Assembly (NCBI GenBank): GCA_031411495.1
Contig: JANOBD010000086.1
Location: 152,712 to 216,711 of the forward strand
DNA length: 64,000 nt
From: JANOBD01 sp031411495
Lineage (GTDB): Bacteria; Planctomycetota; Phycisphaerae; Tepidisphaerales; Tepidisphaeraceae
Direction: 5' to 3'
Shown here: piece after piece, positions 1 through 6,317 of the stretch
How positions within the stretch are numbered: the first letter of the stretch is position 1
How the letters are laid out: each line of letters opens with the position of its first letter
Position numbers and translations under genes: made by a program
The notes under the pieces: generated by a model
Database searches by the model: none
Told to the model about the DNA's origin: nothing
The model's input: the letters and a program-made list of their open reading frames with translations, nothing else

Positions 1-86
1 ACTTCGCAGACCAGAAACCGGCCGCCCACGAGCGTTTGGTACGTCGTGTTCAAGGTGATGCGACCGATGACTTTGCCGACTCTCAT
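1..86 (-). CDS. BMC-P shell pentamer protein (EutN/CcmL family), 5' part only
   Basis: The reverse strand from 86 down to the window edge reads an open frame starting MRVGKVIGRITLNTTY and continuing LVGGRFLVCEV. This is the N-terminal beta-barrel start of a EutN/CcmL vertex protein: a short strand ending in G.V..T, then a loop and a second strand with L.G..L. It matches the pattern of the two complete BMC-P genes at 914-1174 and 2789-3106. An AGAGG Shine-Dalgarno-like motif lies just upstream of the ATG. It would be the third BMC-P of this operon and the last gene visible. The rest lies outside the window, so family membership rests on 28 codons. Confidence 0.75.
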   Translation of the reverse strand, partial: MRVGKVIGRITLNTTYQTLVGGRFLVCE

Positions 87-96
87 GCGACCTCTT

Positions 97-159
97 GTAG
101 GGTCCGCAGTATTCGGCGGACCGATTCGCTCGCGGTCCGCAGCGTACTGCGGACCCTAC
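97..159. repeat. Inverted repeat in BMC operon gap 9 (GTAGGGTCCGCAGTA family)
   Basis: A left arm GTAGGGTCCGCAGTA (97-111) is matched by a right arm TACTGCGGACCCTAC (145-159), a perfect 15 bp pairing. A further inner pairing is GGCGGACC with GGTCCGC. The element lies between the RpiB-like gene, whose stop is at 165-167, and the next BMC-P gene, whose start is at 86. There is no T-run, so it does not look like a classical terminator. Confidence 0.85.
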
Positions 160-164
160 GGGAA

Positions 165-797
165 TCATGCCTTACTCAGTTCTCCCAATGCCTTCGCCAA
201 CTCCTGGTTCATCCCACGCGGCGAACGCACGAACTTGTTGATCAGATTGCGGATCATCATCAGCGGCAGATTGCCTGGCTCGATGACGAGCACGTTCGCG
301 CCCAGTTCCTGCAGGCCCAGATCGATGGCGGCGATGCTCGTTCCGACGATCGCGCGGACGTGGGGCGATCGGTTGAGCAGGGTCGTGACGATCGACGCGT
401 GATCGACGACGAGGATCGCGCCGACGGCTGACTTGCTTTTCAATGATTCGATCGTGTGCCGAACGGCGGCGATCGAGTTCGTCGCGTCGCCCAGCACTGG
501 AAGCTCATGCAGGTTGATCTCGCGCGCCGACATGGCGATGGCGGCCTTGGCGGTGCCGCTCTTGGCGCCGCACCAGTAGGCGAAGGATGCACCGGGCGCG
601 GTCGGCGACGGCGCAAGCAACGACCTGGTTTCTGTGAGTTGAACCTGGGCTTTGCCGCCGGCCGCGTCGTAGCTGATGTCGAGCTTCTTCGATCGAACCA
701 AGTCCTGAGCGCCCGGCGTGAGGCGCGCCCCCGCCGGCAGCACGATCGTGCCGCTGCCCTTGAGCATCTGTTCGATTTGGCGGGCGGTTACGAACAT
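165..797 (-). CDS. RpiB/LacA/LacB-like protein of the BMC operon
   Basis: 210 residues. The first ~40 residues (MFVTARQIEQMLKGSG, then LPAGARLTPGAQDLVRSKKL) resemble the short N-terminal module found on several BMC-associated proteins, in which a helix precedes an LP.GA..TP.A motif. The remainder resembles a RpiB/LacAB sugar-phosphate isomerase fold, with the block RAIVGTSIAAIDLGLQELGA followed by NVLVIEPGN, like the family's R..... .AR..NDANVL region. The classical RpiB catalytic motifs (SDHAG and the Cys in CGTG) are not evident, so isomerase activity is doubtful. It is co-transcribed with shell and enzyme genes, so a lumen or assembly role is likely. The function is inferred; BMC context is firm. 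Confidence 0.6.
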   Translation of the reverse strand: MFVTARQIEQMLKGSGTIVLPAGARLTPGAQDLVRSKKLDISYDAAGGKAQVQLTETRSLLAPSPTAPGASFAYWCGAKSGTAKAAIAMSAREINLHELPVLGDATNSIAAVRHTIESLKSKSAVGAILVVDHASIVTTLLNRSPHVRAIVGTSIAAIDLGLQELGANVLVIEPGNLPLMMIRNLINKFVRSPRGMNQELAKALGELSKA

Positions 798-827
798 TCA
801 TCATCCCAAAGTCGACTGGACACACAG

Positions 828-913
828 TGCCGAATGTCGAGTGCCGAGTGCCGAATCAAATACGTGAAGGATTCTGCTTTCATTCGGCACTCGGCATTCG
901 GAACTCGGCATTC
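828..913. repeat. Inverted repeat in BMC operon gap 8 (GTGCCGAGTGCCGAAT family)
   Basis: The left arm (828-856) is built from tandem variants of TGCCGAGTGCCGAAT. The right arm (882-913) is its imperfect reverse complement, ATTCGGCACTCGGCATTCGG and so on. It touches the TAG stop of the BMC-P gene at 914-916. A 31 bp gap separates it from the start of the RpiB-like gene. Confidence 0.85.
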
Positions 914-1174
914 CTACTCCTCATTCACGATCCCACACACGATGAACCTCGCCGGACACTTCTCGTGTTTTACGATCTCGCGGACGAACTTCCCGTCGCT
1001 GTTGATGATCACTTTCTGGCCGACACCTGCCTGCAGCGGATCGATCGAGAGCTGCGGGTCGCCATCGGGTTCTCCGGTCGCGCCCAGCGGCTGCACGACG
1101 GCAAGCCGCCAGCCGTGAAGCGATTCGTGCTTCACGGTGGAGGTTGCGGTGCCGATGACGATTCCATGGAGCAT
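914..1174 (-). CDS. BMC-P shell pentamer protein (EutN/CcmL family)
   Basis: 86 residues, the normal length for a EutN/CcmL protein that forms the pentameric vertices of a microcompartment shell. It starts MLHGIVIGTATSTVKHESL, then HGWRLAVVQPL, a typical start with a G.V..T..... ..L.G..L.VV.P pattern. It ends with the barrel strand ARFIVCGIVNEE, matching the family's ..aaivGIVD ending. It follows the aldehyde dehydrogenase gene with an 81 bp gap occupied by an inverted repeat that abuts the ATG; I see no clear Shine-Dalgarno. The tip region has GEPDGDPQLS, longer than in some paralogues. Confident as a shell protein; its specific vertex role relative to its paralogues is unknown. Confidence 0.93.
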   Translation of the reverse strand: MLHGIVIGTATSTVKHESLHGWRLAVVQPLGATGEPDGDPQLSIDPLQAGVGQKVIINSDGKFVREIVKHEKCPARFIVCGIVNEE

Positions 1175-1175
1175 A

Positions 1176-1252
1176 GTGGGCTAGTGATTCGTGGTTAGTG
1201 GCTTGTGGCTAGGAAGAAAGAGCTAGTCACCAGCCACTAGCAACTAACCACT
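1176..1252. repeat. Inverted repeat in BMC operon gap 7 (TAGTGGCTAGTGG family)
   Basis: The left arm (1176-1212) carries GGTTAGTGGCTTGTGGCTAG. The right arm (1222-1252) carries CTAGTCACCAGCCACTAG and continues CAACTAACCACTC. It belongs to the same word family as the element at 3116-3191. It lies 4 bp from the aldehyde dehydrogenase stop codon and 2 bp from the next start codon. Confidence 0.87.
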
Positions 1253-1255
1253 CTC

Positions 1256-2719
1256 TTAAATCATCCTCAAACTTCCCGTCATCATGATCCGTCGATACCG
1301 CGTAAACGTCAGCGGCGTCGTGATCCCTTCGCCCGTGGGCGTTGCGATCGAGTAGCTCAGGAACCCCTGGCCGCCGAGGCCCAGGCCCGCGGGACTTCCG
1401 CCGTTGACGACGAACAGCGTCGTCCCCGCGCGTCGGCCAAACTTTGTGATCGTGTCGAGGTTCCGGCTGTGGCAGATCGCGGTGTGGCGATAGCCATGCT
1501 CGCTCTCGATGGCCTTGTCGATCGCTTCGTCCACGTTCGCGCACCGCACGAGCGGGATGAAGGGCATCATCTGCTCGACCTGCACGAACGGATGCTCGAA
1601 GTTCGTCTCGCCGAAGAGCAGCTCACACGACTGCGGCACCGAGGTGCCCGCGGCTTGAGCGAGCACGCCCGGGCTTTGGCCGACGAATTGTTTGGCGACG
1701 TGAGGCTTGTTGTCCTTCGGGTCGATCGGCAGGGCGGCGCGTGTGAGGGCGTCGATCTGCGTGGAGTTCAGTTGGACGGCGCCGGCTCGCTTGAGCTGAT
1801 CGACGAACTTGTCGAACACGCTCGCGACGACGAAGACCTGCTTCTCGCCGATACAGAGGAGATTGTTGTCGAAGGATGCGCCCGCGATGACCGATTTGGC
1901 GGCGTTCTCCAGGCAGGCCGTCTCATCGACCACGACCGGCGGATTGCCCGGCCCGGCGACGATGGCGCGCTTGCGACACGCGAGCGCGGCGCGTGCCACC
2001 TGCGGTCCACCGGTGACGACGAGCAGGTTCACGCCGCGATGATTGAACAGGGCATCGGCCGTTTCGAGTGTCGGAGGCAGCACCATCGAGATCAGGTGTT
2101 CGATGCCGAACTTCGCGGCGATCTGCTGGTTGTACGCCTTCACCGCGATGGCGGCACAGTTCGCGCCGCTCGGGTGGGCGTTGGCCACGAGGGCGTTGCC
2201 GCTGGCGATCATGCTCACTGCGTTCGCGCTGAGCGTCGGCACGGAGTGGGTGACGGGCGTAACGACGCCGATGACGCCGAAGGGAGCGTATTCTTCGATG
2301 CAGACGCCGTTGCTGCCGCTGTCGGCGGTGGTCTTGAGGAACTCCACGCCCGGCACGAGCGAGAGGATCTTGAGCTTCTCGATCTTGTGATCGAGCCGGC
2401 CGATCTTCGTCTCTTCGAGCTCGATCCGGCCCCAGTTCTCGGCGTTGTCGAGCGCGATCTTCTTGATGAGCTTGACGATCTGGTCGCGCTGGTCGAGCGA
2501 GAGCTTCATCAACTGCTTCTGCGCTTCGGTGGCGGCGGCGACGGCGTTGTCGACGCTTCGGAAGATGCCGAAGCGATCGTCGGCGGCCACATCATGCGGC
2601 GAGCCGCGCCGCTCGGCGGCGGGCGTTTCGCCGGCGGGCACCGAAGGGTGCCGGCCGCCGGAGCCGTTGAGTCGCTTCATCACTTCGGCGACGACATCTT
2701 GTACTAGAGAGGCGTTCAT
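1256..2719 (-). CDS. CoA-acylating aldehyde dehydrogenase of the BMC (EutE/PduP type)
   Basis: 487 residues. It oxidises an aldehyde (in planctomycetal BMCs, lactaldehyde-type products of deoxy-sugar cleavage) with NAD and CoA to the acyl-CoA. Residues 1-18 (MNASLVQDVVAEVMKRLN) form an amphipathic helix typical of a BMC encapsulation peptide, followed by a Pro/Gly-rich linker to about 45. The Rossmann and catalytic domains follow, with GVIGVVTPVTHSVPT near 148-162 and the catalytic cysteine at about 289 in FDNNLLCIGEKQ, the EutE/PduP signature. It sits between two BMC-P genes and feeds the PduL-type phosphotransacylase of the same operon. The start abuts a hairpin and has no obvious Shine-Dalgarno. 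Substrate is inferred from the operon class. Confidence 0.93.
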   Translation of the reverse strand: MNASLVQDVVAEVMKRLNGSGGRHPSVPAGETPAAERRGSPHDVAADDRFGIFRSVDNAVAAATEAQKQLMKLSLDQRDQIVKLIKKIALDNAENWGRIELEETKIGRLDHKIEKLKILSLVPGVEFLKTTADSGSNGVCIEEYAPFGVIGVVTPVTHSVPTLSANAVSMIASGNALVANAHPSGANCAAIAVKAYNQQIAAKFGIEHLISMVLPPTLETADALFNHRGVNLLVVTGGPQVARAALACRKRAIVAGPGNPPVVVDETACLENAAKSVIAGASFDNNLLCIGEKQVFVVASVFDKFVDQLKRAGAVQLNSTQIDALTRAALPIDPKDNKPHVAKQFVGQSPGVLAQAAGTSVPQSCELLFGETNFEHPFVQVEQMMPFIPLVRCANVDEAIDKAIESEHGYRHTAICHSRNLDTITKFGRRAGTTLFVVNGGSPAGLGLGGQGFLSYSIATPTGEGITTPLTFTRYRRIMMTGSLRMI

Positions 2720-2727
2720 GCTGGTTT

Positions 2728-2784
2728 AGTAGCATGGGCGTCTCGCCCATGCCCCTTATGTCACGGGCGAGACGCCCGTGTTAC
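2728..2784. repeat. Double palindrome in BMC operon gap 6 (GGGCGAGACGCCC family)
   Basis: It contains two adjacent self-palindromes, CATGGGCGTCTCGCCCATG and CACGGGCGAGACGCCCGTG, which can also pair with each other to form one long stem (2728-2752 with 2762-2784). It sits 4 bp from the TAG of the BMC-P gene at 2789 and 8 bp from the aldehyde dehydrogenase start at 2719. Confidence 0.88.
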
Positions 2785-2788
2785 GAGA

Positions 2789-3106
2789 CTAATCCGCCTT
2801 ATAGAAAGATTTCCCGTCGATCTCGGCCGTATCCACGATGCCGACGATTACCGCATCGGCCGGCAGCTTCGTCGTCTGCTCGGTCATGCGGGCGCTGCTG
2901 CCCTGCACGATCAGCACGAGCTGGCCTTCGCCAGCGCCCACGACATCGAGCGCGACGATGGCCCGCCCGGTGTTGCCGAGCTGGGTCGGTTTTCGCTTCT
3001 CGTCGTATTGAACGTTGAGCGGCTCGACGATGAACAGGCGTTGGCCGTTCAGGGTCTTGTCCTTCTGCGTGCAGACGACGGTTCCGGTGACACGTGCTAG
3101 GAACAT
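2789..3106 (-). CDS. BMC-P shell pentamer protein (EutN/CcmL family)
   Basis: 105 residues from the chosen ATG at 3106 (MFLARVTGTVVCTQK). A longer upstream frame to 3160 exists but would translate the inverted repeat and is rejected. The pattern MFLARVTGTVVCTQKDKTL, then NGQRLFIVEPL, then VALDVVGAGEGQLVLIVQGSSAR, then DAVIVGIVDT, is the complete EutN/CcmL signature, including the conserved D..GAG.G..V....G motif and the closing GIVD. It forms shell vertices. It ends with a short tail AEIDGKSFYKAD. It lies between a BMC-H gene and the aldehyde dehydrogenase gene. No clear Shine-Dalgarno precedes the chosen start, which is 9 bp from the hairpin. Confidence 0.94.
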   Translation of the reverse strand: MFLARVTGTVVCTQKDKTLNGQRLFIVEPLNVQYDEKRKPTQLGNTGRAIVALDVVGAGEGQLVLIVQGSSARMTEQTTKLPADAVIVGIVDTAEIDGKSFYKAD

Positions 3107-3115
3107 GTGGGTCCA

Positions 3116-3191
3116 GTGGTTAGTGGCCAGTGGCTGTTGGCTAGTGAGAGGCGGCATCAACTAGCCACCAGCCACCAGCAACTCGCCACTC
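3116..3191. repeat. Inverted repeat in BMC operon gap 5 (TAGTGGCTAGTGG family)
   Basis: The left arm (3116-3146) is made of GTGGTTAGTGGCCAGTGG followed by CTGTTGGCTAGTG. The right arm (3161-3191) is the imperfect complement CTAGCCACCAGCCACCAG followed by CAACTCGCCACTC. It shares its word with the element at 1176-1252. It lies 3 bp from the BMC-H stop codon at 3195. Confidence 0.87.
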
Positions 3192-3194
3192 TCC

Positions 3195-3464
3195 TCACCC
3201 AATTTTCGTCACATCCCCGTGCGGACGGGCGATGACGTGAACGCTCACGACTTCGCCCAGCCGGCCCGCGGCTTCCGCGCCGGCGTCGACCGCGGCACGA
3301 ACCGCCGCCACATCCCCGCGGACGCTGATCGCCACCAGGCCGTTGCCGACCTTGTGCTTGTCGACGAACGTCACGTTGGCGGCCTTAAGGGCGGCGTCGA
3401 GCGCTTCGATCGCGGCGACGTTTCCTTTGGTTTCGATCATTCCCAGTGCTTCACCTGCTGCCAT
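3195..3464 (-). CDS. BMC-H shell hexamer protein
   Basis: 89 residues from ATG 3464, which has GGAG seven bases upstream (in TTGGAGCGAATC). A longer frame to 3500 would run into the repeat and is rejected. It is a single-domain Pfam BMC protein: GEALGMIETKGNVAAIEALD and AALKAANV form the first strand and helix, then GLVAISVRGDVAAVRAAVDA, and the closing VVSVHVIARPHGDV. These hexamers tile the shell facets, and the pore lies in the K..NGLVA loop region. It is the third BMC-H of the operon, separated from the other two by acetate kinase. Confidence 0.95.
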   Translation of the reverse strand: MAAGEALGMIETKGNVAAIEALDAALKAANVTFVDKHKVGNGLVAISVRGDVAAVRAAVDAGAEAAGRLGEVVSVHVIARPHGDVTKIG

Positions 3465-3482
3465 GATTCGCTCCAATTCTTG

Positions 3483-3571
3483 GGAACCACAGATGAACAC
3501 GGATGAACACAGATAAAGAAGACGCTGGACTCTATTCCTATCTGTGTTGATCTGTGTTCATCCGTGGTTCC
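3483..3571. repeat. Inverted repeat in BMC operon gap 4 (CCACAGATGAACACAGAT family), overlapping the ackA stop
   Basis: The left arm (3483-3515) is GGAACCACAGATGAACACGG continuing ATGAACACAGATA. The right arm (3539-3571) is its near-perfect reverse complement. The last codons of the acetate kinase gene, including its TGA at 3558-3560, lie inside the right arm. The same word recurs at 5048-5156, 20756-20831 and, in a variant with GCAGATGAACGCGG, at 16198-16311. Confidence 0.92.
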
Positions 3572-4676
3572 TTTCCTTCAATACTTCAACCGTCTGTCTC
3601 GCCACGACGAGTTCTTCGTTCGTCGGGATGACCCAGACCTGTGCCTTGATTCCGTCGCGGCTGATCTTCGCTTCTGTTCCGCGGACGGCGTTTCGTTCCC
3701 GATCCAGCGCGATGCCGATGAAATCGAGATTCCTGCAGATCGCTTCGCGGATCATCGCGCCGTTTTCGCCGATGCCGCCGGTGAAGGCGATCACGTCGAT
3801 GCCCCCGAGTGCGATTGTGTAGTTGCCGATGTATCCACGGACGGATTCGACGAACGTGTCGATCGCGAGTTTCGCGCGGGCGTTGCCTTCGCTGGCCGCT
3901 TTCTCGATGTCGCGCATATCGTTGCTCACGCCGCTGATGCCCAGCAGCCCGCTTTCCTTGCCGAGCTTTTTGTAGATCTCCTCGTGCGAGAGTCCGTGTG
4001 CGGCAAGCCTCGGCAGGGCGAAGACGTCGAAGTCGCCGACGCGATTGTTCTGCGGCAGGCCCGTCTGCGGCGTCAGGCCCATGCTGGTCGCGACGCTCTT
4101 GCCATCCTCGATCGCACAAATGCTCGAGCTTCCGCCGAGGTGGCAGGAGATGATTTTCTTGGCGGCGGGAACGAGTTCCTTCACCCGGCCGGCGATGAAT
4201 CGGTGCGATGCGCCGTGGAACCCGTACCGGCGGATGCCGAGTTTCTCGCTCCACTCGTGCGGGATCGCGTAGGTCTGGCGGCTTGCGGGGATCGTCTGGT
4301 GAAACGCCGTCTCGAACGCCGCCACCTGCGGCACGCCAGGCAGCTTTTCCTTGAACGCCTTCATCGCGGCGATGTAGACCGGGTTATGAGCCGGCGCGAC
4401 ATCGGCGAACTCCTGCATGGTCTTCAGCACGTCGTCGGTGACGCGCACCGCGCCGCTGATCGGCCCGCCGTGAACGGCCTTGAAGCCGATGGCGTCCGGC
4501 GGCTTGGGGAGTTGCTTGAGGATCACGTCGATGACTTCGGCATGGGTCTTGAAGTCGCCGTTCGGCTGGCCGATCCGTTCGTAGCCGCCGCGCGCGGTCT
4601 CGGCGAAGTTCTTGTCCGAATCGAGGACTTTGAACTTGAAGCTGGTGGAGCCGAGGTTGGCGACGAGGATCATCAT
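3558..4676 (-). CDS. ackA: Acetate kinase of the BMC operon
   Basis: 372 residues. It transfers the phosphoryl group of acetyl- or another short acyl-phosphate to ADP, closing the microcompartment pathway with ATP yield. The N-terminal MILVANLGSTSFKFKVLDSD is the first ASKHA phosphate loop. GFHGASHRFIAGRVKEL is the acetokinase signature 2 region, CHLGGSSSICAI is the nucleotide motif, and GIDVIAFTGGIGENGAMIRE is the adenosine motif. It is slightly shorter than the ~400-residue enterobacterial enzyme. No encapsulation peptide is evident, so it may act outside the shell. The start codon immediately abuts a hairpin and no Shine-Dalgarno is visible. The last five residues, ERNHG, and the stop are contributed by an inverted repeat. 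Confidence 0.96.
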   Translation of the reverse strand: MMILVANLGSTSFKFKVLDSDKNFAETARGGYERIGQPNGDFKTHAEVIDVILKQLPKPPDAIGFKAVHGGPISGAVRVTDDVLKTMQEFADVAPAHNPVYIAAMKAFKEKLPGVPQVAAFETAFHQTIPASRQTYAIPHEWSEKLGIRRYGFHGASHRFIAGRVKELVPAAKKIISCHLGGSSSICAIEDGKSVATSMGLTPQTGLPQNNRVGDFDVFALPRLAAHGLSHEEIYKKLGKESGLLGISGVSNDMRDIEKAASEGNARAKLAIDTFVESVRGYIGNYTIALGGIDVIAFTGGIGENGAMIREAICRNLDFIGIALDRERNAVRGTEAKISRDGIKAQVWVIPTNEELVVARQTVEVLKERNHG

Positions 4677-4755
4677 AGGGATGAGGGCGGAGGGATGAGG
4701 GATGGAGTGGGAGACGAAGCATTCGCTTCATCCCTCCGCCCTCATCCCTCATCCC
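4677..4755. repeat. Inverted repeat in BMC operon gap 3 (GGATGAGGGATGAGGG family)
   Basis: The left arm (4677-4705) is AGGGATGAGGGCGGAGGGAT continuing GAGGGATGG. The right arm (4728-4755) is the reverse complement, reading CATCCCTCCGCCCTCATCCC. The same family is found between nuoJ and nuoK at 40304-40378. It touches the ackA start codon on one side and lies 7 bp from the BMC-H stop codon on the other. Confidence 0.92.
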
Positions 4756-4762
4756 GTCTACT

Positions 4763-5029
4763 TCAAGCGCCAAAGCTTTGAACGAGCTCCGGATGCGGCC
4801 GGGCGATGACGTGCGACGCCACGAGCGTGCCGACCTTGGCGGCGGCCGCGCTGCCGGCGTCGACGGCGGCTTTCACGCTGCCGACGTCGCCGCGCACGAT
4901 GGTCGTGACGTACGCGCCGCCGATCTCAAACACCTTGACGATGCTGACATTCGCGGCCTTGCACATGGCATCGGTCGCTTCGACCACGCCGACCCAACCT
5001 TTAACTTCGATCAATCCGAGTGCGTCCAT
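4763..5029 (-). CDS. BMC-H shell hexamer protein
   Basis: 88 residues from ATG 5029, preceded by AGGAAGAAGAAC. The longer upstream frame to 5101 translates the repeat and is rejected. It is one BMC domain: MDALGLIEVKGWVGVVEATD, then AMCKAANVSIVKVFEIGGAY, then VRGDVGSVKAAVDAGSAAA and ASHVIARPHPELVQSF. The pore-loop sequence here is EIGGAYV, different from the GNGLV and GSGLV of the two paralogues, so the three hexamers should differ in pore chemistry. It is a facet component, transcribed second or third in the operon after the phosphotransacylase. Confidence 0.95.
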   Translation of the reverse strand: MDALGLIEVKGWVGVVEATDAMCKAANVSIVKVFEIGGAYVTTIVRGDVGSVKAAVDAGSAAAAKVGTLVASHVIARPHPELVQSFGA

Positions 5030-5047
5030 GTTCTTCTTCCTGAAATG

Positions 5048-5156
5048 GAACCACAGATGAACACAGATAAACACAGATGGAAGGCAGAAGAAGGAAATCA
5101 ATTCAAAAATGAATCAATTCGTCTTATCCGTATTCATCTGTGTTTATCCGTGGTTA
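5048..5156. repeat. Inverted repeat in BMC operon gap 2 (CCACAGATGAACACAGAT family), containing a stop codon
   Basis: The left arm (5048-5079) reads GAACCACAGATGAACACAGA continuing TAAACACAGATG. The right arm (5124-5156) reads TTATCCGTATTCATCTGTGT continuing TTATCCGTGGTTA. The TAA of the BMC-H gene at 5154-5156 is part of the right arm. It shares its word family with 3483-3571. Confidence 0.92.
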
Positions 5157-5459
5157 CTTCTTTCCCGCTGCCGCAGATGCCGCCGCCGCCTTCGGCAATG
5201 CCGCTGCAAGATCGTCGTGCGGGCGGGCGATGACGTGCACCGCCACCACTTCGCCCACGCGGCCGGCGGCTTCGGCGCCGGCGTCGAGCGCGGCCTTCAC
5301 CGCGGCAACGTCGCCTTCGACGTAAGCCGTCACCAGGCCGCTGCCGGCCTTGTCCCAGCCGAGCACTTTCACATTCGCGGTCTTGAGCATGGCGTCGGTC
5401 CCTTCCATGAGGGCGACGAGGCCGCGGGTTTCTAACAATCCTAATGCTGCACTTGGCAT
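5154..5459 (-). CDS. BMC-H shell hexamer protein with Ala/Lys-rich C-terminal tail
   Basis: 101 residues from ATG 5459, chosen because GGAG lies six bases upstream; an in-frame ATG at 5471 would precede that motif. It is a BMC-H domain with ALGLLETRGLVALMEGTDAM, then KVLGWDKAGSGLVTAYVEGD, then VAAVKAALDAGAEAAGRVGE and VHVIARPHDDLAAALP. The tail PKAAAASAAAGKK extends about 12 residues past the other two BMC-H proteins. Its stop codon is supplied by the adjoining inverted repeat. It is the first shell gene after the phosphotransacylase and may be the major facet protein by position, which is an inference only. Confidence 0.95.
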   Translation of the reverse strand: MPSAALGLLETRGLVALMEGTDAMLKTANVKVLGWDKAGSGLVTAYVEGDVAAVKAALDAGAEAAGRVGEVVAVHVIARPHDDLAAALPKAAAASAAAGKK

Positions 5460-5475
5460 AGCCTTCTCCAAACCA

Positions 5476-5546
5476 GAGGTTCGAGGTTGGTTGCGAGAGG
5501 TTGGAGGAAGAGGCCATCAAACCTCGAACCTCCAAACTCAAACCTC
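5476..5546. repeat. Inverted repeat in BMC operon gap 1 (GAGGTTCGAGGTTGG family)
   Basis: The left arm (5476-5507) reads GAGGTTCGAGGTTGGTTGCG and onward. The right arm (5518-5546) reads CAAACCTCGAACCTCCAAAC and onward, its imperfect complement. It begins one base after the PduL-like TAA codon (5548-5550 on the forward strand) and ends 16 bp before the next start, leaving room for that gene's Shine-Dalgarno. Confidence 0.88.
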
Positions 5547-5547
5547 A

Positions 5548-6252
5548 TTATTTGATCAGTTCCATTCCCGTTGCCGATTCGATGTCGCACGCGTTGCCTT
5601 CATCGGTGTCGATGTGGACTTCGAGGACGACTTTCGGGTGAAAGCGGACGGTGAGGCCGTGAAACGTCACGCCGCAGGGTCCGTCGATTTTGAGTTTCAT
5701 GGTGTCCTGATCCTTCACGCCGTAATACGCCATGTCCTCGACGGACATGTGGACGTGTCGTTTGGCGCGGATGACGCCCTTGGACAGGTTGAGCGCGCCG
5801 GCGGGGCCCAGGACGGTGACGCCGGGCGTGCCTTCGATATTGCCGCTGATGCGCAGCGGAAGGTCGAGGCCGAGGTAGATGCCGTCGGTGTAGGACAGTT
5901 CGATCTGCGTCGCGTTCCGGCACGGGCCGAGGATGCGGACGTTGGGGATGATTCGCTGGCGCGGGCCGACGATGGTGACGGTCTGTTCGGAAGCGAACTC
6001 GCCGGCCTGGTAGAGGTCCTTCATCTTCGTGAGCTTGGAGCCCGGGCCGAAAAGGACTTGAAGGTCGGCCTCGGTGACGTGCATGTGGCGGGCGGAAACG
6101 TTGACGACCAGCGGGTTGGGCGGGCCGCCGCGTGCGTCGCGGTAGATGCCGCCCTCCGAGCGCGGCGGCTGGATCCGGCCGGCCAGCTTCTCCTTAAGAA
6201 CCTGGCGGACCAGCGACTCCACTTCCGGTCGATTCAACACGCGATTGGGCAT
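5548..6252 (-). CDS. pduL: PduL-type phosphotransacylase of the BMC
   Basis: 234 residues. It converts acyl-CoA and phosphate to acyl-phosphate and recycles CoA inside the microcompartment. Residues 1-25 (MPNRVLNRPEVESLVRQVLK, then EKLAG) form an amphipathic helix with a linker, as expected of an encapsulation peptide. Two PduL beta-barrel repeats follow, each with a metal-binding His cluster: VNVSARHMHVTEADL near 53-67 and RAKRHVHMSVEDMAY near 160-174. A further HIDTDEGNA motif lies close to the end. It is the first gene of the operon, with AAGGAA upstream of its ATG. Assignment to the PduL family is strong; its preferred acyl chain is not known. Confidence 0.95.
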   Translation of the reverse strand: MPNRVLNRPEVESLVRQVLKEKLAGRIQPPRSEGGIYRDARGGPPNPLVVNVSARHMHVTEADLQVLFGPGSKLTKMKDLYQAGEFASEQTVTIVGPRQRIIPNVRILGPCRNATQIELSYTDGIYLGLDLPLRISGNIEGTPGVTVLGPAGALNLSKGVIRAKRHVHMSVEDMAYYGVKDQDTMKLKIDGPCGVTFHGLTVRFHPKVVLEVHIDTDEGNACDIESATGMELIK

Positions 6253-6286
6253 CGTTTTCGTTCCTTCGCCTGGAAGAGTGTGACAG

Positions 6287-6317
6287 ATTATGGAAGATTG
6301 TCAAGCAAATCGTCCAA
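6287..6317 (-). promoter_or_regulatory. Candidate promoter of the BMC operon
   Basis: On the reverse strand upstream of the phosphotransacylase gene, TTGGAC (6312-6317) and CATAAT (6287-6292) are spaced 19 bp apart. A second possible -35, TTGACA, lies at 6299-6304. The region is AT-richer than its surroundings. Spacing is not ideal and no operator is evident, so this is a weak call. Confidence 0.3.

Noticed and set aside
3483..5156. Possible CRISPR array
   Set aside because: The repeated CCACAGATGAACACAG words are arranged as inverted arms in two places, not as regularly spaced direct repeats with spacers, and no cas gene is present.
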